6,078 nucleotides of DNA, taken from an uncultured Cytophagales bacterium. GTDB lineage: Bacteria; Bacteroidota; Bacteroidia; Cytophagales; Amoebophilaceae. The notes under the pieces are model-generated. The model had not been told where the DNA came from. It made no database searches and saw only the letters and a program-made list of their open reading frames with translations. Where the stretch lies: positions 1 through 6,078 of the forward strand of contig CAJQOF010000031.1 in NCBI GenBank assembly GCA_905479855.1. The letters are read 5' to 3'. Below are positions 1 through 5,445 of the stretch, piece by piece; within the stretch, counting starts at the first letter, position 1; every line of letters starts with the position of its first letter. Made by a program: the position numbers and the translations under genes.

Positions 1-178
1 GTAAGTTGTAAGTCATGTTATTTTTAGAATTAGTGGGTATGGTATTATGCAAACAATAGCCCTCTTGCATAGTGTGGACAAGACACGCCTGAAATGCTTT
101 TTCATCGTTTGTGGTTGCGCCAACAGGGGAGACACCTCCTCTCTCTTAGAACTATGGAAGGCGGAAGACAGTAACTCT
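1..178. other. Unassigned flank downstream of the nuclease gene
   Basis: I recognise no conserved gene here. A GGGGAG/CTCCTC stem with loop ACAC (126-141, one G-T pair) lies 38 bases beyond the nuclease stop codon. On the minus strand, which is the one transcribed here, it has a mismatch and no T-run after it, so it is not a convincing terminator. A possible 30-codon minus-strand reading frame lies at 13-105 and is listed separately. Confidence 0.5.
13..105 (-). CDS. Possible small hydrophobic peptide (doubtful)
   Basis: A 30-codon frame reads leftward from ATG at 105 to TGA at 13-15. It begins MKKHFRRVLSTLCKR and continues into a hydrophobic stretch (AIVCIIPYPLILKI), so it resembles a signal peptide or a single membrane segment. 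I recognise no family. An AGGAGG sequence (minus strand of 135-140) is too far upstream, about 29 bases, to serve this ATG, although in-frame GTG and TTG codons lie closer to it. It could be the broken start of a longer secreted protein or plain chance. Its length is close to what random sequence gives. Confidence 0.13.
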   Translation of the reverse strand: MKKHFRRVLSTLCKRAIVCIIPYPLILKIT

Positions 179-1111
179 TTATAGAGCCTTGGCTGATTTT
201 TCTGACAAAATGCGCGTTACTTCTTGGACGGAGAGCGCTGTATATTTCGCTATTGTAGCCGGAAGCATACCATCTTGATGCATGTTACATACCATTGTTG
301 CTTCGGCTTCTGCTTTGCCCTTTGCTTCGCCTTCTGCTTTGCCTTCTGCTCTACCCTGCTCTAATAAGGTATCATCGGCATCGATGTTATCGATGATGCG
401 CTGTTCTTCTTCCTTGTAAGCAGCCAATTGCTCAGTGGTCCAGCTAAATTTATTCACCGCTTCATAAGCACGTTGAATATGGGGATACTGGCCTACTATG
501 GCAGCAACTTCGTCTTCTCTGGTTTCTTCTGCATGCTTCAAGAAATAACACCAGCGGTCTAGTACGCCATCGAGCTCATGGATTTCCTTCTTAAACTTGG
601 GCAGCTCCACAAAGGCAAAGGAAAATTCTTCTAGGTCGTGCTCTTTGGTCTTTTTGTCCAACATGATGTGGCGTGAGATGTGGTCCTCCTTGTCCTTAAA
701 CAGTATATGGTCTACTACTGCAATAAAAACAACAGGCATTAGCTGGTTGTATACTTCATGGTAAGCTTCGGCCCTTGCACTTTCTCTTTTGCTAAGCTGC
801 GTGGCAAAGCTACTCGCCAGATAATATTGGGCGCGCTTTTTATAGCTTTTTTGCGATCTTACCTGCATTTCCACGATGATTTTTTTACCATTATTGCTTT
901 CGCATAAGACGTCTACGTTAGAGCGCTTTTGGGCAGCGATAATCGGGTCTTGCGCCGTTTGCAGTAGATGAACGCTCTTGATTTTATCATCGCCTTCATA
1001 TTCCATGACATCATTGATGAAATCAATGACGATATCTTCGTTTTTCGTCGTACCAAACAGATCTTTGAATACGATGTCATTCCGGGGGTCTAGAAATTTA
1101 GTGAATTCCAT
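179..1111 (-). CDS. PD-(D/E)XK nuclease family protein (Rpn / putative transposase type)
   Basis: The 310-residue product belongs to the Rpn-like PD-(D/E)XK group, often annotated as 'putative transposase' or recombination-promoting nuclease. Its N terminus, MEFTKFLDPRNDIVFKDLFG, is the family hallmark. Counting from this Met, the likely metal-binding core is Asp67 (in NVDVL) and Glu81-x-Gln83 (in IVEMQV), so the usual Lys is Gln, as is common in this family. The middle is helical. Residues about 253-271 form a charged Glu/Lys/Ala/Gly stretch from an imperfect 24-base repeat, followed by a short helix-turn-helix-like tail (ATIAKYTALSVQEVTRIL). Known relatives cleave DNA and have been linked to recombination and phage defence; the role here is inferred from family only. 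The frame also runs upstream to a TTG at 1189, but I chose the ATG at 1111 because the family begins here and a promoter-like box lies just upstream. The gene appears intact, with no IS ends around it. It lies downstream of lpoB on the same strand. Confidence 0.85.
   Translation of the reverse strand: MEFTKFLDPRNDIVFKDLFGTTKNEDIVIDFINDVMEYEGDDKIKSVHLLQTAQDPIIAAQKRSNVDVLCESNNGKKIIVEMQVRSQKSYKKRAQYYLASSFATQLSKRESARAEAYHEVYNQLMPVVFIAVVDHILFKDKEDHISRHIMLDKKTKEHDLEEFSFAFVELPKFKKEIHELDGVLDRWCYFLKHAEETREDEVAAIVGQYPHIQRAYEAVNKFSWTTEQLAAYKEEEQRIIDNIDADDTLLEQGRAEGKAEGEAKGKAEAEATMVCNMHQDGMLPATIAKYTALSVQEVTRILSEKSAKAL
300..354 (-). repeat. Imperfect 24-base tandem repeat inside the nuclease gene
   Basis: Two adjacent 24-base units (307-330 and 331-354) share the 13-base core CTTCTGCTTTGCC exactly and diverge in the second half; a partial third unit precedes them at about 300-306. 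On the coding strand they encode the Glu/Lys/Ala/Gly stretch near the protein's C terminus. Such tracts vary in copy number among family members and are prone to replication slippage. The repeat keeps the frame, because the unit is a multiple of three. Confidence 0.6.
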
Positions 1112-1146
1112 ACTGTCTGCTTTAGGGGTTAGTAAAAAAAACCATG

Positions 1147-1154
1147 CGAATATA
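1147..1154 (-). promoter_or_regulatory. Possible -7 promoter box of the nuclease gene
   Basis: On the minus strand the sequence reads TATATTCG followed by CATGG, matching the Bacteroidota -7 consensus TAnnTTTG at all but one defined position. Transcription would start near 1140, giving a leader of about 28 bases before the ATG at 1111 and excluding the TTG at 1189. No TTG lies at the expected -33 distance, so this is a weak call. Confidence 0.3.
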
Positions 1155-1344
1155 CTACTTTGGGGCAAAAACTGCGGCTGATCACGCAATACTCCTTTGT
1201 ATAGCGAGCATACTCAATAGTATGTGTAATAATAGCGGTCTTGCCTATTTCTCCTATCCTACTATTGAAGATTCGACGCATCTGGGAGATTTTTGCGTTG
1301 GTTACGCAAGAGCGCTAATAAATTGTTAGTCAACTACGGTTATG

Positions 1345-2028
1345 CTACGCTACTGGCTCAGCACCCCGGTACTTTTTCTTGACTTTTTTGCCCTTTCCTC
1401 TGTATTTCTTAATCTTTTTCTCTCCCGTCCATATCAGCTCATTCGTCTCCAAATCAGCCAGCTCTAGGTTAACCTGGTAGTATATCACCTTATCGTCACC
1501 CTCTGTGTCCACAATAGCGTTGATCGTGCCAAACATCATATAGCCAGCTCCCAGCTCACGGCCGAGCCGTGTTTGTGTTTCCGGCGTAACAAAGTTCCCC
1601 TGGTCTGCCCTTTCACTACGCAATTTCTCCCTGAAAGTACTGTTGGCAATAATGCGTATTTCTCCCTCCCTAATCAGCGCCCTTTCTATGGCTTTGATAA
1701 AGGTACTCGGCTCAATGTGTTCGTTGCTTTTATTCAAGATGGTACTCACAATCAGCACAGGGCGGCTATCATTCCCTTGCGCAATTTCCTTTCCGTTTTC
1801 TTTGCCCTCGGGTTCGGAGGCTGCCTGCTGAAAGCGCCTTAACCAAGGGGAAGTGGTAAGGTCCTGTAGCATCTCTTCCGCCACCAACCTAGCGTCTGTG
1901 TCATTCCAGCGACCACTTAAGTCTGTTATTTGTGCAGTGTTAATGCGGGTAACCCGTGTGGCCACACAACTAGTAGCCAAAATGATGAGCACTCCGCTTA
2001 GCAATCCTTTATTTAAAATACTTTTCAT
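1345..2028 (-). CDS. lpoB: Penicillin-binding protein activator LpoB-family lipoprotein
   Basis: The 227-residue product matches the LpoB family, outer-membrane lipoproteins that in Escherichia coli stimulate the bifunctional peptidoglycan synthase PBP1b. Residues 1-20 form a lipoprotein signal peptide (MKSILNK, hydrophobic core, LATS) ending at Cys21, the predicted lipidation site. Family blocks follow in order: DLSGRWNDTD (36-45), PWLRRF (61-66), NKSNEHI (99-105), IERALI (114-119), GRELGAGYMMFGTIN (156-170), YYQVNLELADLETNELIWTG (183-202), then KKIKK. Between the second and third blocks is a polar, probably disordered insert (about 67-90), and the C terminus is a very basic tail (204-222) with KKYRG twice. 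No acidic surface-export signal follows Cys21, so I infer that it faces the periplasm. The ATG at 2028 gives a proper signal peptide; upstream is A-rich with no Shine-Dalgarno sequence. The family assignment is strong. The partner PBP is not in this window, so the symbol is given by family. Confidence 0.85.
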   Translation of the reverse strand: MKSILNKGLLSGVLIILATSCVATRVTRINTAQITDLSGRWNDTDARLVAEEMLQDLTTSPWLRRFQQAASEPEGKENGKEIAQGNDSRPVLIVSTILNKSNEHIEPSTFIKAIERALIREGEIRIIANSTFREKLRSERADQGNFVTPETQTRLGRELGAGYMMFGTINAIVDTEGDDKVIYYQVNLELADLETNELIWTGEKKIKKYRGKGKKVKKKYRGAEPVA

Positions 2029-2060
2029 GATTTATTTTTTTTGGGTTGAAGATCGTTCCG

Positions 2061-2068
2061 CGAAGGTA
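2061..2068 (-). promoter_or_regulatory. Possible -7 promoter box of lpoB
   Basis: The minus strand reads TACCTTCG followed by CGG, one mismatch from the Bacteroidota -7 consensus TAnnTTTG and of the same TAnnTTCGC form as the box before the nuclease gene. Transcription would start near 2054, leaving a leader of about 26 bases. The nearest upstream TTG sits 24 bases away, further than the usual 19-21, so support is partial. Confidence 0.3.
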
Positions 2069-2176
2069 CTACTTTTGTATAACCAAGCGCACCAAGAAGC
2101 AGAAAAAGCAGTAAACGGCACCGATAGCTGCATTTTTCGCACTTAGGGCCCGTTATGTCTCCAACCTTTTCTTTAT

Positions 2177-2196
2177 CCTATCCTGGCCAGAATAGG
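2177..2196. promoter_or_regulatory. 20-base imperfect palindrome, possible operator
   Basis: The sequence reads CCTAT, C, CTGG, CCAG, A, ATAGG. The two halves are reverse complements at nine of ten positions, the exception being the C/A pair, with no spacer. With no loop it is unlikely to act as an RNA hairpin terminator and looks more like a dimeric protein-binding site. It sits about 65 bases upstream of the rplC -33 element and about 110 bases from the lpoB promoter candidate, so it could serve either gene. Function is inferred from symmetry only. Confidence 0.35.
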
Positions 2197-2260
2197 TGCT
2201 GCTCTCTTCGGTATTATACGAGCCAGTGCAACCGATAATAATGAATAACGGAGAGTGATC

Positions 2261-2291
2261 TTGTTTACTGCCCACATTCTTTCTAGCTTTG
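2261..2291 (+). promoter_or_regulatory. Probable Bacteroidota-type promoter of the rplC ribosomal operon
   Basis: A TTG at 2261-2263 is followed after 20 bases by TAGCTTTG at 2284-2291 and then CACCC. The Bacteroidota primary sigma factor recognises a TTTG/TTG -33 element and a TAnnTTTG -7 element separated by about 19-21 bases, so the -7 match is complete and the -33 match good. Transcription is expected to start near 2298, giving a leader of about 57 bases before rplC. Its presence supports an independent start of the operon at rplC. Confidence 0.6.
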
Positions 2292-2298
2292 CACCCTT

Positions 2299-2337
2299 CC
2301 GCTGGACGAACGAAAGTTAAAGACCAGCTATCAGCGG
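2299..2337 (+). promoter_or_regulatory. Candidate structured leader of rplC with two alternative hairpins
   Basis: Two stems compete for the same bases. CCGCTG (2299-2304) can pair with CAGCGG (2332-2337), or GCTGG (2301-2305) can pair with CCAGC (2324-2328). Both pairings are perfect and share positions 2301-2304, so they exclude each other. The structure begins at the predicted transcript 5' end and finishes 17 bases before the rplC ATG. S10 operons are often autoregulated through their leader, by L4 in E. coli. That this leader is such an element is inference from position and symmetry, without comparative evidence. Confidence 0.3.
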
Positions 2338-2354
2338 GACTGAATTTTAAACAG

Positions 2355-2981
2355 ATGCTTGGAATTATCGGGAAAAAAATTGGAATGACTACGCTCTACA
2401 ACGAGGACGGGCGAAGTGTACCTTGCACCGTATTGGAGGGAGGCCCTTGTGTTGTTACGCAGATCAAGACGCTAGCAACAGATGGCTACCAGGCGGTGCA
2501 GCTGAGTTACGCTGAGAAGAAAGAAAAAAACACTTCTAAGCCACTTCAAGGACACTTCAAGAAGGCGGGCTGTTCTCCTAAGCGCAAGCTTATAGAGTTT
2601 AGAGACTTTGCAGAGGCACTAAAAGTAGAACTCGGCCAAACTATTCGTGTAGAGGATGTATTTGCAGTAGGGGAGTATGTGGACGCTATTGGTTCTTCCA
2701 AAGGCAAGGGATTTCAAGGTGTAGTAAAGAGACATGGGTTTAGCGGTGTTGGTGGGCGTACGCACGGCCAGCACAATAGAGAGCGCGCACCAGGGTCTAT
2801 TGGAGGGGCATCTTACCCCGCACGTGTCTTTAAAGGCATGAAAATGGCGGGAAGAACAGGCGGAGAACGTGTAAAAGTTGCCAACCTTAAGGTGCTTAAG
2901 CTAATTCCCGAAAAAAATATAATTATCATCAGTGGCGCCATTCCTGGCGCAAACAACGGCCACGTTATTTTAGAGAAATAG
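2355..2981 (+). CDS. rplC: 50S ribosomal protein L3 (uL3)
   Basis: L3 binds 23S rRNA early in assembly of the large subunit, and its central extension reaches toward the peptidyl transferase centre. The 208-residue product shows the family in full: [12 protein letters not shown] at the start, GHF (66-68), [15 protein letters not shown] (115-129), THGQH (136-140), RAPGSIG (144-150), [18 protein letters not shown] (158-175) and GAIPG near the end (194-198). The ATG at 2355 gives the conserved L3 N terminus; the same frame is open back to 2289, but that extension has no L3 homology and would begin inside the promoter. The glutamine methylated in E. coli L3 (Gln150) is replaced by Ser153. It is the first gene of the operon here, with no rpsJ before it, and ends three bases before rplD. 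Confidence 0.98.
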   Translation: MLGIIGKKIGMTTLYNEDGRSVPCTVLEGGPCVVTQIKTLATDGYQAVQLSYAEKKEKNTSKPLQGHFKKAGCSPKRKLIEFRDFAEALKVELGQTIRVEDVFAVGEYVDAIGSSKGKGFQGVVKRHGFSGVGGRTHGQHNRERAPGSIGGASYPARVFKGMKMAGRTGGERVKVANLKVLKLIPEKNIIIISGAIPGANNGHVILEK

Positions 2982-2984
2982 ACC

Positions 2985-3617
2985 ATGGAATTGCCCGTAC
3001 TGAAACATACAGGAGAAAACACCGGTAGAAAGATCCAACTATCCCAAGATGTTTTTGGCATTGAGCCCAACGACCACGCCATTTACTTGGACGTTAAGCA
3101 GATCTTAGCCAATAAAAGGCAAGGAACGCATAAAGCGAAGGAAAGAGGAGAGATCGCCGGATCCACCAGAAAAATAAAAAAACAGAAAGGAACAGGCGGT
3201 GCACGTGCAGGTAGCATTAAGTCCCCTTTATTTAAAGGAGGAGGCCGCGTCTTTGGCCCTAGACCCAAAGACCATGGGTTTAAGCTTAATAAGAAGGTGA
3301 AACGGTTGGCCAGAAAATCTACGCTAAGCTACAAGGCACGGGAGCAGCACATTATTATTTTAGAAGACTTCTCTTTTGAGTCGCCTAAAACAAAGAATTA
3401 CCTCCAAATGCTCAGTACGTTGAACTTAGGAGGCCAGCGAACCCTGCTCGTTTTGCAAGCGGTTGAGAAAAACATCGTACTGGCCAGCAGAAATCTTCAA
3501 AAGACGAAAGTAATTGCCTCAGATCAGATTAACACGTACGATCTACTCAATGCAAAACGGCTATTAATTAGCGAGCATGCTGTTGAGAGTATCACGAAAA
3601 ACTTAACCCAACAATGA
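2985..3617 (+). CDS. rplD: 50S ribosomal protein L4 (uL4)
   Basis: L4 is an early-binding large-subunit protein whose long loop lines the polypeptide exit tunnel; in E. coli it also represses its own operon. The 210-residue length is normal. The tunnel loop is clear: KRQGTHKAKERGEIAGSTRK (44-63), QKGTGGARAGS (67-77), IKSPLFKGGGRVFGPRP (78-94), then KLNKKVKRLARKSTLS (100-115). The globular C-terminal part ends with DLLNAKRLLISEHAV (186-200). QKGTGGARAGS, against QKGTGRARSGS in E. coli, fits Bacteroidota. It starts three bases after the rplC stop and its stop overlaps the rplW start (ATGA), so translation of the two is probably coupled. Whether L4 regulates this operon cannot be read from the sequence. 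Confidence 0.98.
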   Translation: MELPVLKHTGENTGRKIQLSQDVFGIEPNDHAIYLDVKQILANKRQGTHKAKERGEIAGSTRKIKKQKGTGGARAGSIKSPLFKGGGRVFGPRPKDHGFKLNKKVKRLARKSTLSYKAREQHIIILEDFSFESPKTKNYLQMLSTLNLGGQRTLLVLQAVEKNIVLASRNLQKTKVIASDQINTYDLLNAKRLLISEHAVESITKNLTQQ

Positions 3618-3904
3618 GTATTCTAAAGAAACCATTGATCAGTGAGAAAATGTCTTCCCTCAACGAAAAGGGTGTGTACGGGCTTATTGTTGACAAAAAG
3701 GCCAACAAGGTAGAAATAAAAAAGGAAGTTGAAAAAACTTACCAGGTTACCGTACAAAGCGTAAACACGATGTGTTATGCTGGCAAGCAAAAGACACGGT
3801 ATACCAAATCGGGGATGAGTAAAGGGAAAACTCCCGCCTATAAGAAAGCATTAGTGACGCTAAAGGAAGGCGAAGTGATTGACTTTTATAGCAACATTAA
3901 CTAA
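3614..3904 (+). CDS. rplW: 50S ribosomal protein L23 (uL23)
   Basis: L23 sits at the exit of the ribosomal tunnel and is the docking site for trigger factor and the signal recognition particle. The 96-residue product has the family start MSILKKPLISEKM and the pattern VDKKANKVEIKKEVEKTYQV (27-46), followed by VNTMCYAGKQKTRY (50-63) and the basic loop before KKALVTLKEGEVIDFY (77-92). Length is typical. The start codon shares four bases with the end of rplD (ATGA), and rplB follows after seven bases. No Shine-Dalgarno sequence precedes it, so initiation probably depends on ribosomes finishing rplD. Confidence 0.97.
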   Translation: MSILKKPLISEKMSSLNEKGVYGLIVDKKANKVEIKKEVEKTYQVTVQSVNTMCYAGKQKTRYTKSGMSKGKTPAYKKALVTLKEGEVIDFYSNIN

Positions 3905-3911
3905 TTAAGTT

Positions 3912-4739
3912 ATGATTGGCGTAAAAAAACTGAGACCAACCACACCAGGACAGCGATTTAGACTTGCCCCTGATTTTTCTGGGCTTACAAAAAAGAAACC
4001 AGAGAAATCGCTTTTGGCGCCCGTAAAACGGACAGGAGGCAGGAATAACACTGGTAAAATGACAATGCGCTATATAGGAGGCGGTCATAAAAAACGTTTG
4101 CGTCTTGTAGACTTTAAGCGCAAGAAGTATGACATACCAGGCGTTGTTAACGCCATAGAGTACGATCCCATGCGTACTGCTTATATCGCGCTACTCTTTT
4201 ATGTAGATGGAGAAAAGGCGTACATTCTAGCGCCAGAGGGGCTTAAAGTGGGCGACAAAGTGCTATCAGGCAGAGAAATTGCGCCCGAAATAGGGAATGC
4301 GTTACCGCTGATGTTCATGCCTGCGGGTACCATTGTGCACAACATAGAACTACATCCAGGTAGGGGAGGAGCAATGGCGAGAGGAGCAGGGGCCAGCGCA
4401 CAATTGGTGGCTAAGGCAGAGAAATATGTTACGCTTAAGCTCCCATCAGGTGAGCGCCGCCAAGTACTTGGGGAATGTATGGCTACCGTTGGAACAGTTT
4501 CTAACAGTGACCATATGAATACAACGCTCGGTAAAGCGGGAAGAAATAGATGGCTTGGCCGACGACCACGTGTTCGAGGTGTTGCGATGAACCCTGTGGA
4601 TCACCCTATGGGCGGTGGAGAAGGCAAGGCTTCTGGAGGGCATCCTAGATCAAGAACAGGTATTTGTGCCAAAGGACAACGCACAAGAAATAAGAGAAAG
4701 TATTCTCAGGGATTAATTATTAGCAGAAGGAAAAAATAA
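3912..4739 (+). CDS. rplB: 50S ribosomal protein L2 (uL2)
   Basis: L2 is one of the most conserved ribosomal proteins; it binds domain IV of 23S rRNA, is needed for subunit joining and lies near the peptidyl transferase centre. The 275-residue length is typical. Visible blocks are RPTTPGQRF (8-16), [10 protein letters not shown] (39-48), [15 protein letters not shown] (56-70), the translocation-domain segment [20 protein letters not shown] (149-168), LPSGERR (177-183), and [13 protein letters not shown] (226-238) before SGGHPRSR. The conserved His of DH is kept (His231, equivalent to His229 of mature E. coli L2), while the next E. coli His is Met233, a form usual in Bacteroidota. The stop TAA overlaps the rpsS ATG by one base (TAATG). 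Confidence 0.98.
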   Translation: MIGVKKLRPTTPGQRFRLAPDFSGLTKKKPEKSLLAPVKRTGGRNNTGKMTMRYIGGGHKKRLRLVDFKRKKYDIPGVVNAIEYDPMRTAYIALLFYVDGEKAYILAPEGLKVGDKVLSGREIAPEIGNALPLMFMPAGTIVHNIELHPGRGGAMARGAGASAQLVAKAEKYVTLKLPSGERRQVLGECMATVGTVSNSDHMNTTLGKAGRNRWLGRRPRVRGVAMNPVDHPMGGGEGKASGGHPRSRTGICAKGQRTRNKRKYSQGLIISRRKK

Positions 4740-5017
4740 TGGGCCGATCTATTAAAAAAGGGGCTTACATCGCCCACCACCTGCAGAAGAAAGTTGATGC
4801 AGTAAGCGAATCAGGAGAGAAGAAGGTGATCAAAACATGGTCTAGGCGTTCTATGATCTCTCCAGCGTTTGTAGGAATAACTTTTAGTGTGCATTGCGGA
4901 AATAAATTCCTTCCCGTTTATGTTACAGAAAGTATGGTAGGGCATAAGCTGGGAGAGTTTTCTCCCACAAGGAATTTTAGAGGACATACGTCCAAGAAAA
5001 CTAAAGGTAAAAAGTAG
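4739..5017 (+). CDS. rpsS: 30S ribosomal protein S19 (uS19)
   Basis: S19 sits in the head of the small subunit, pairs with S13 and lies near the A-site tRNA. The product has 92 residues, the same as E. coli S19. It opens [19 protein letters not shown], continues through [18 protein letters not shown] (32-49) and carries the signature [17 protein letters not shown] (67-83), ending in a basic tail. The ATG overlaps the rplB stop by one base. AGAAGG lies about ten bases upstream, within the rplB codons for Arg-Arg-Lys, and could be a chance Shine-Dalgarno match. rplV starts two bases after its stop. Confidence 0.98.
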   Translation: MGRSIKKGAYIAHHLQKKVDAVSESGEKKVIKTWSRRSMISPAFVGITFSVHCGNKFLPVYVTESMVGHKLGEFSPTRNFRGHTSKKTKGKK

Positions 5018-5019
5018 CC

Positions 5020-5445
5020 ATGCAGGCAGTAGCAAAACTTAAAAACTTATCCATTTCACCTCGAAAGATTCGGCTTGTAGCCGATCTTATCAGGGGAGGT
5101 AGTGCCACGCAAGGCTTGGCCATATTAAAGCATACGCCTAAGAAGTGTGCTATACACCTGGAAAAGTTGCTGCTTTCGGCAGTTTCTAACTGGGAGCACA
5201 AGAACGAAGACGTTGCGTTAGAAGAAGCCAACCTCCACGTTAAAGAAATATGGGTAGATGGCGCCGGTATGTTAAAGCGCCTCAGGCCAGCTCCGCAAGG
5301 AAGAGCACACAGAATAAGGAAAAGATCATGTCATATTACGTTGATAGTAGACAAAACACACAGGGTAGTTCAGTCTGACAACATGATTCAGGAAGTAGCA
5401 CCAGACAACCAAATAGAAAAAAACAGCAATGGGGCAAAAAGTTAA
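5020..5445 (+). CDS. rplV: 50S ribosomal protein L22 (uL22)
   Basis: L22 contacts all domains of 23S rRNA, and its beta-hairpin reaches the narrowest part of the exit tunnel, where changes can affect macrolide binding. The 141-residue product shows [16 protein letters not shown] (11-26), the central helices with [13 protein letters not shown] (50-62), and the hairpin and C-terminal motif [28 protein letters not shown] (83-110, shown in parts). About 30 residues extend beyond the usual end (E. coli L22 has 110), polar and probably disordered; extensions of this kind occur in Bacteroidota. The last five codons and stop overlap the beginning of rpsC by 17 bases. The start ATG is two bases after rpsS; AAAGG lies upstream as a possible weak ribosome site. 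Confidence 0.97.
   Translation: MQAVAKLKNLSISPRKIRLVADLIRGGSATQGLAILKHTPKKCAIHLEKLLLSAVSNWEHKNEDVALEEANLHVKEIWVDGAGMLKRLRPAPQGRAHRIRKRSCHITLIVDKTHRVVQSDNMIQEVAPDNQIEKNSNGAKS

Larger units (their letters stand above)
2029..2354. other. Divergent intergenic region between lpoB and rplC
   Basis: This 326-base stretch separates leftward lpoB from the rightward ribosomal operon. I see no conserved gene, tRNA or IS end in it, and notably no rpsJ. From left to right it holds an A/T-rich lpoB leader, two promoter-like boxes back to back on opposite strands (2061-2068 minus, 2070-2077 plus), an imperfect 20-base palindrome (2177-2196), a weak TATTAT/ATAATA inverted pair (2212-2217 and 2235-2240), the probable rplC promoter, and the structured rplC leader. 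A 27-codon frame starting ATG at 2155 has no recognisable features. Confidence 0.7.

Noticed and set aside
126..141. Hairpin as terminator of the nuclease gene
   Set aside because: The stem is imperfect on the transcribed minus strand and no T-run follows.
1..1189. Complete insertion sequence around the 'transposase' gene
   Set aside because: I found no terminal inverted repeats or target duplication at either side; proteins of this family are nucleases that are often only labelled transposase.
1144..1329. 61-codon plus-strand frame in the lpoB-nuclease gap
   Set aside because: No conserved motif, no credible promoter or ribosome site, and it overlaps the nuclease upstream region; chance is enough to explain it.
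1853..2146. 97-codon plus-strand reading frame across the lpoB start
   Set aside because: Most of it is antisense to the conserved LpoB N terminus; the rest shows no recognisable protein features.
2155..2238. 27-codon plus-strand frame before rplC as a leader peptide
   Set aside because: It lies upstream of the likely transcript start and has no run of regulatory codons, so an attenuation role is unsupported.
2289..2354. N-terminal extension of L3 by 22 residues
   Set aside because: It lacks L3 similarity, its start codon falls within the promoter -7 box, and [12 protein letters not shown] at 2355 is the conserved L3 start.
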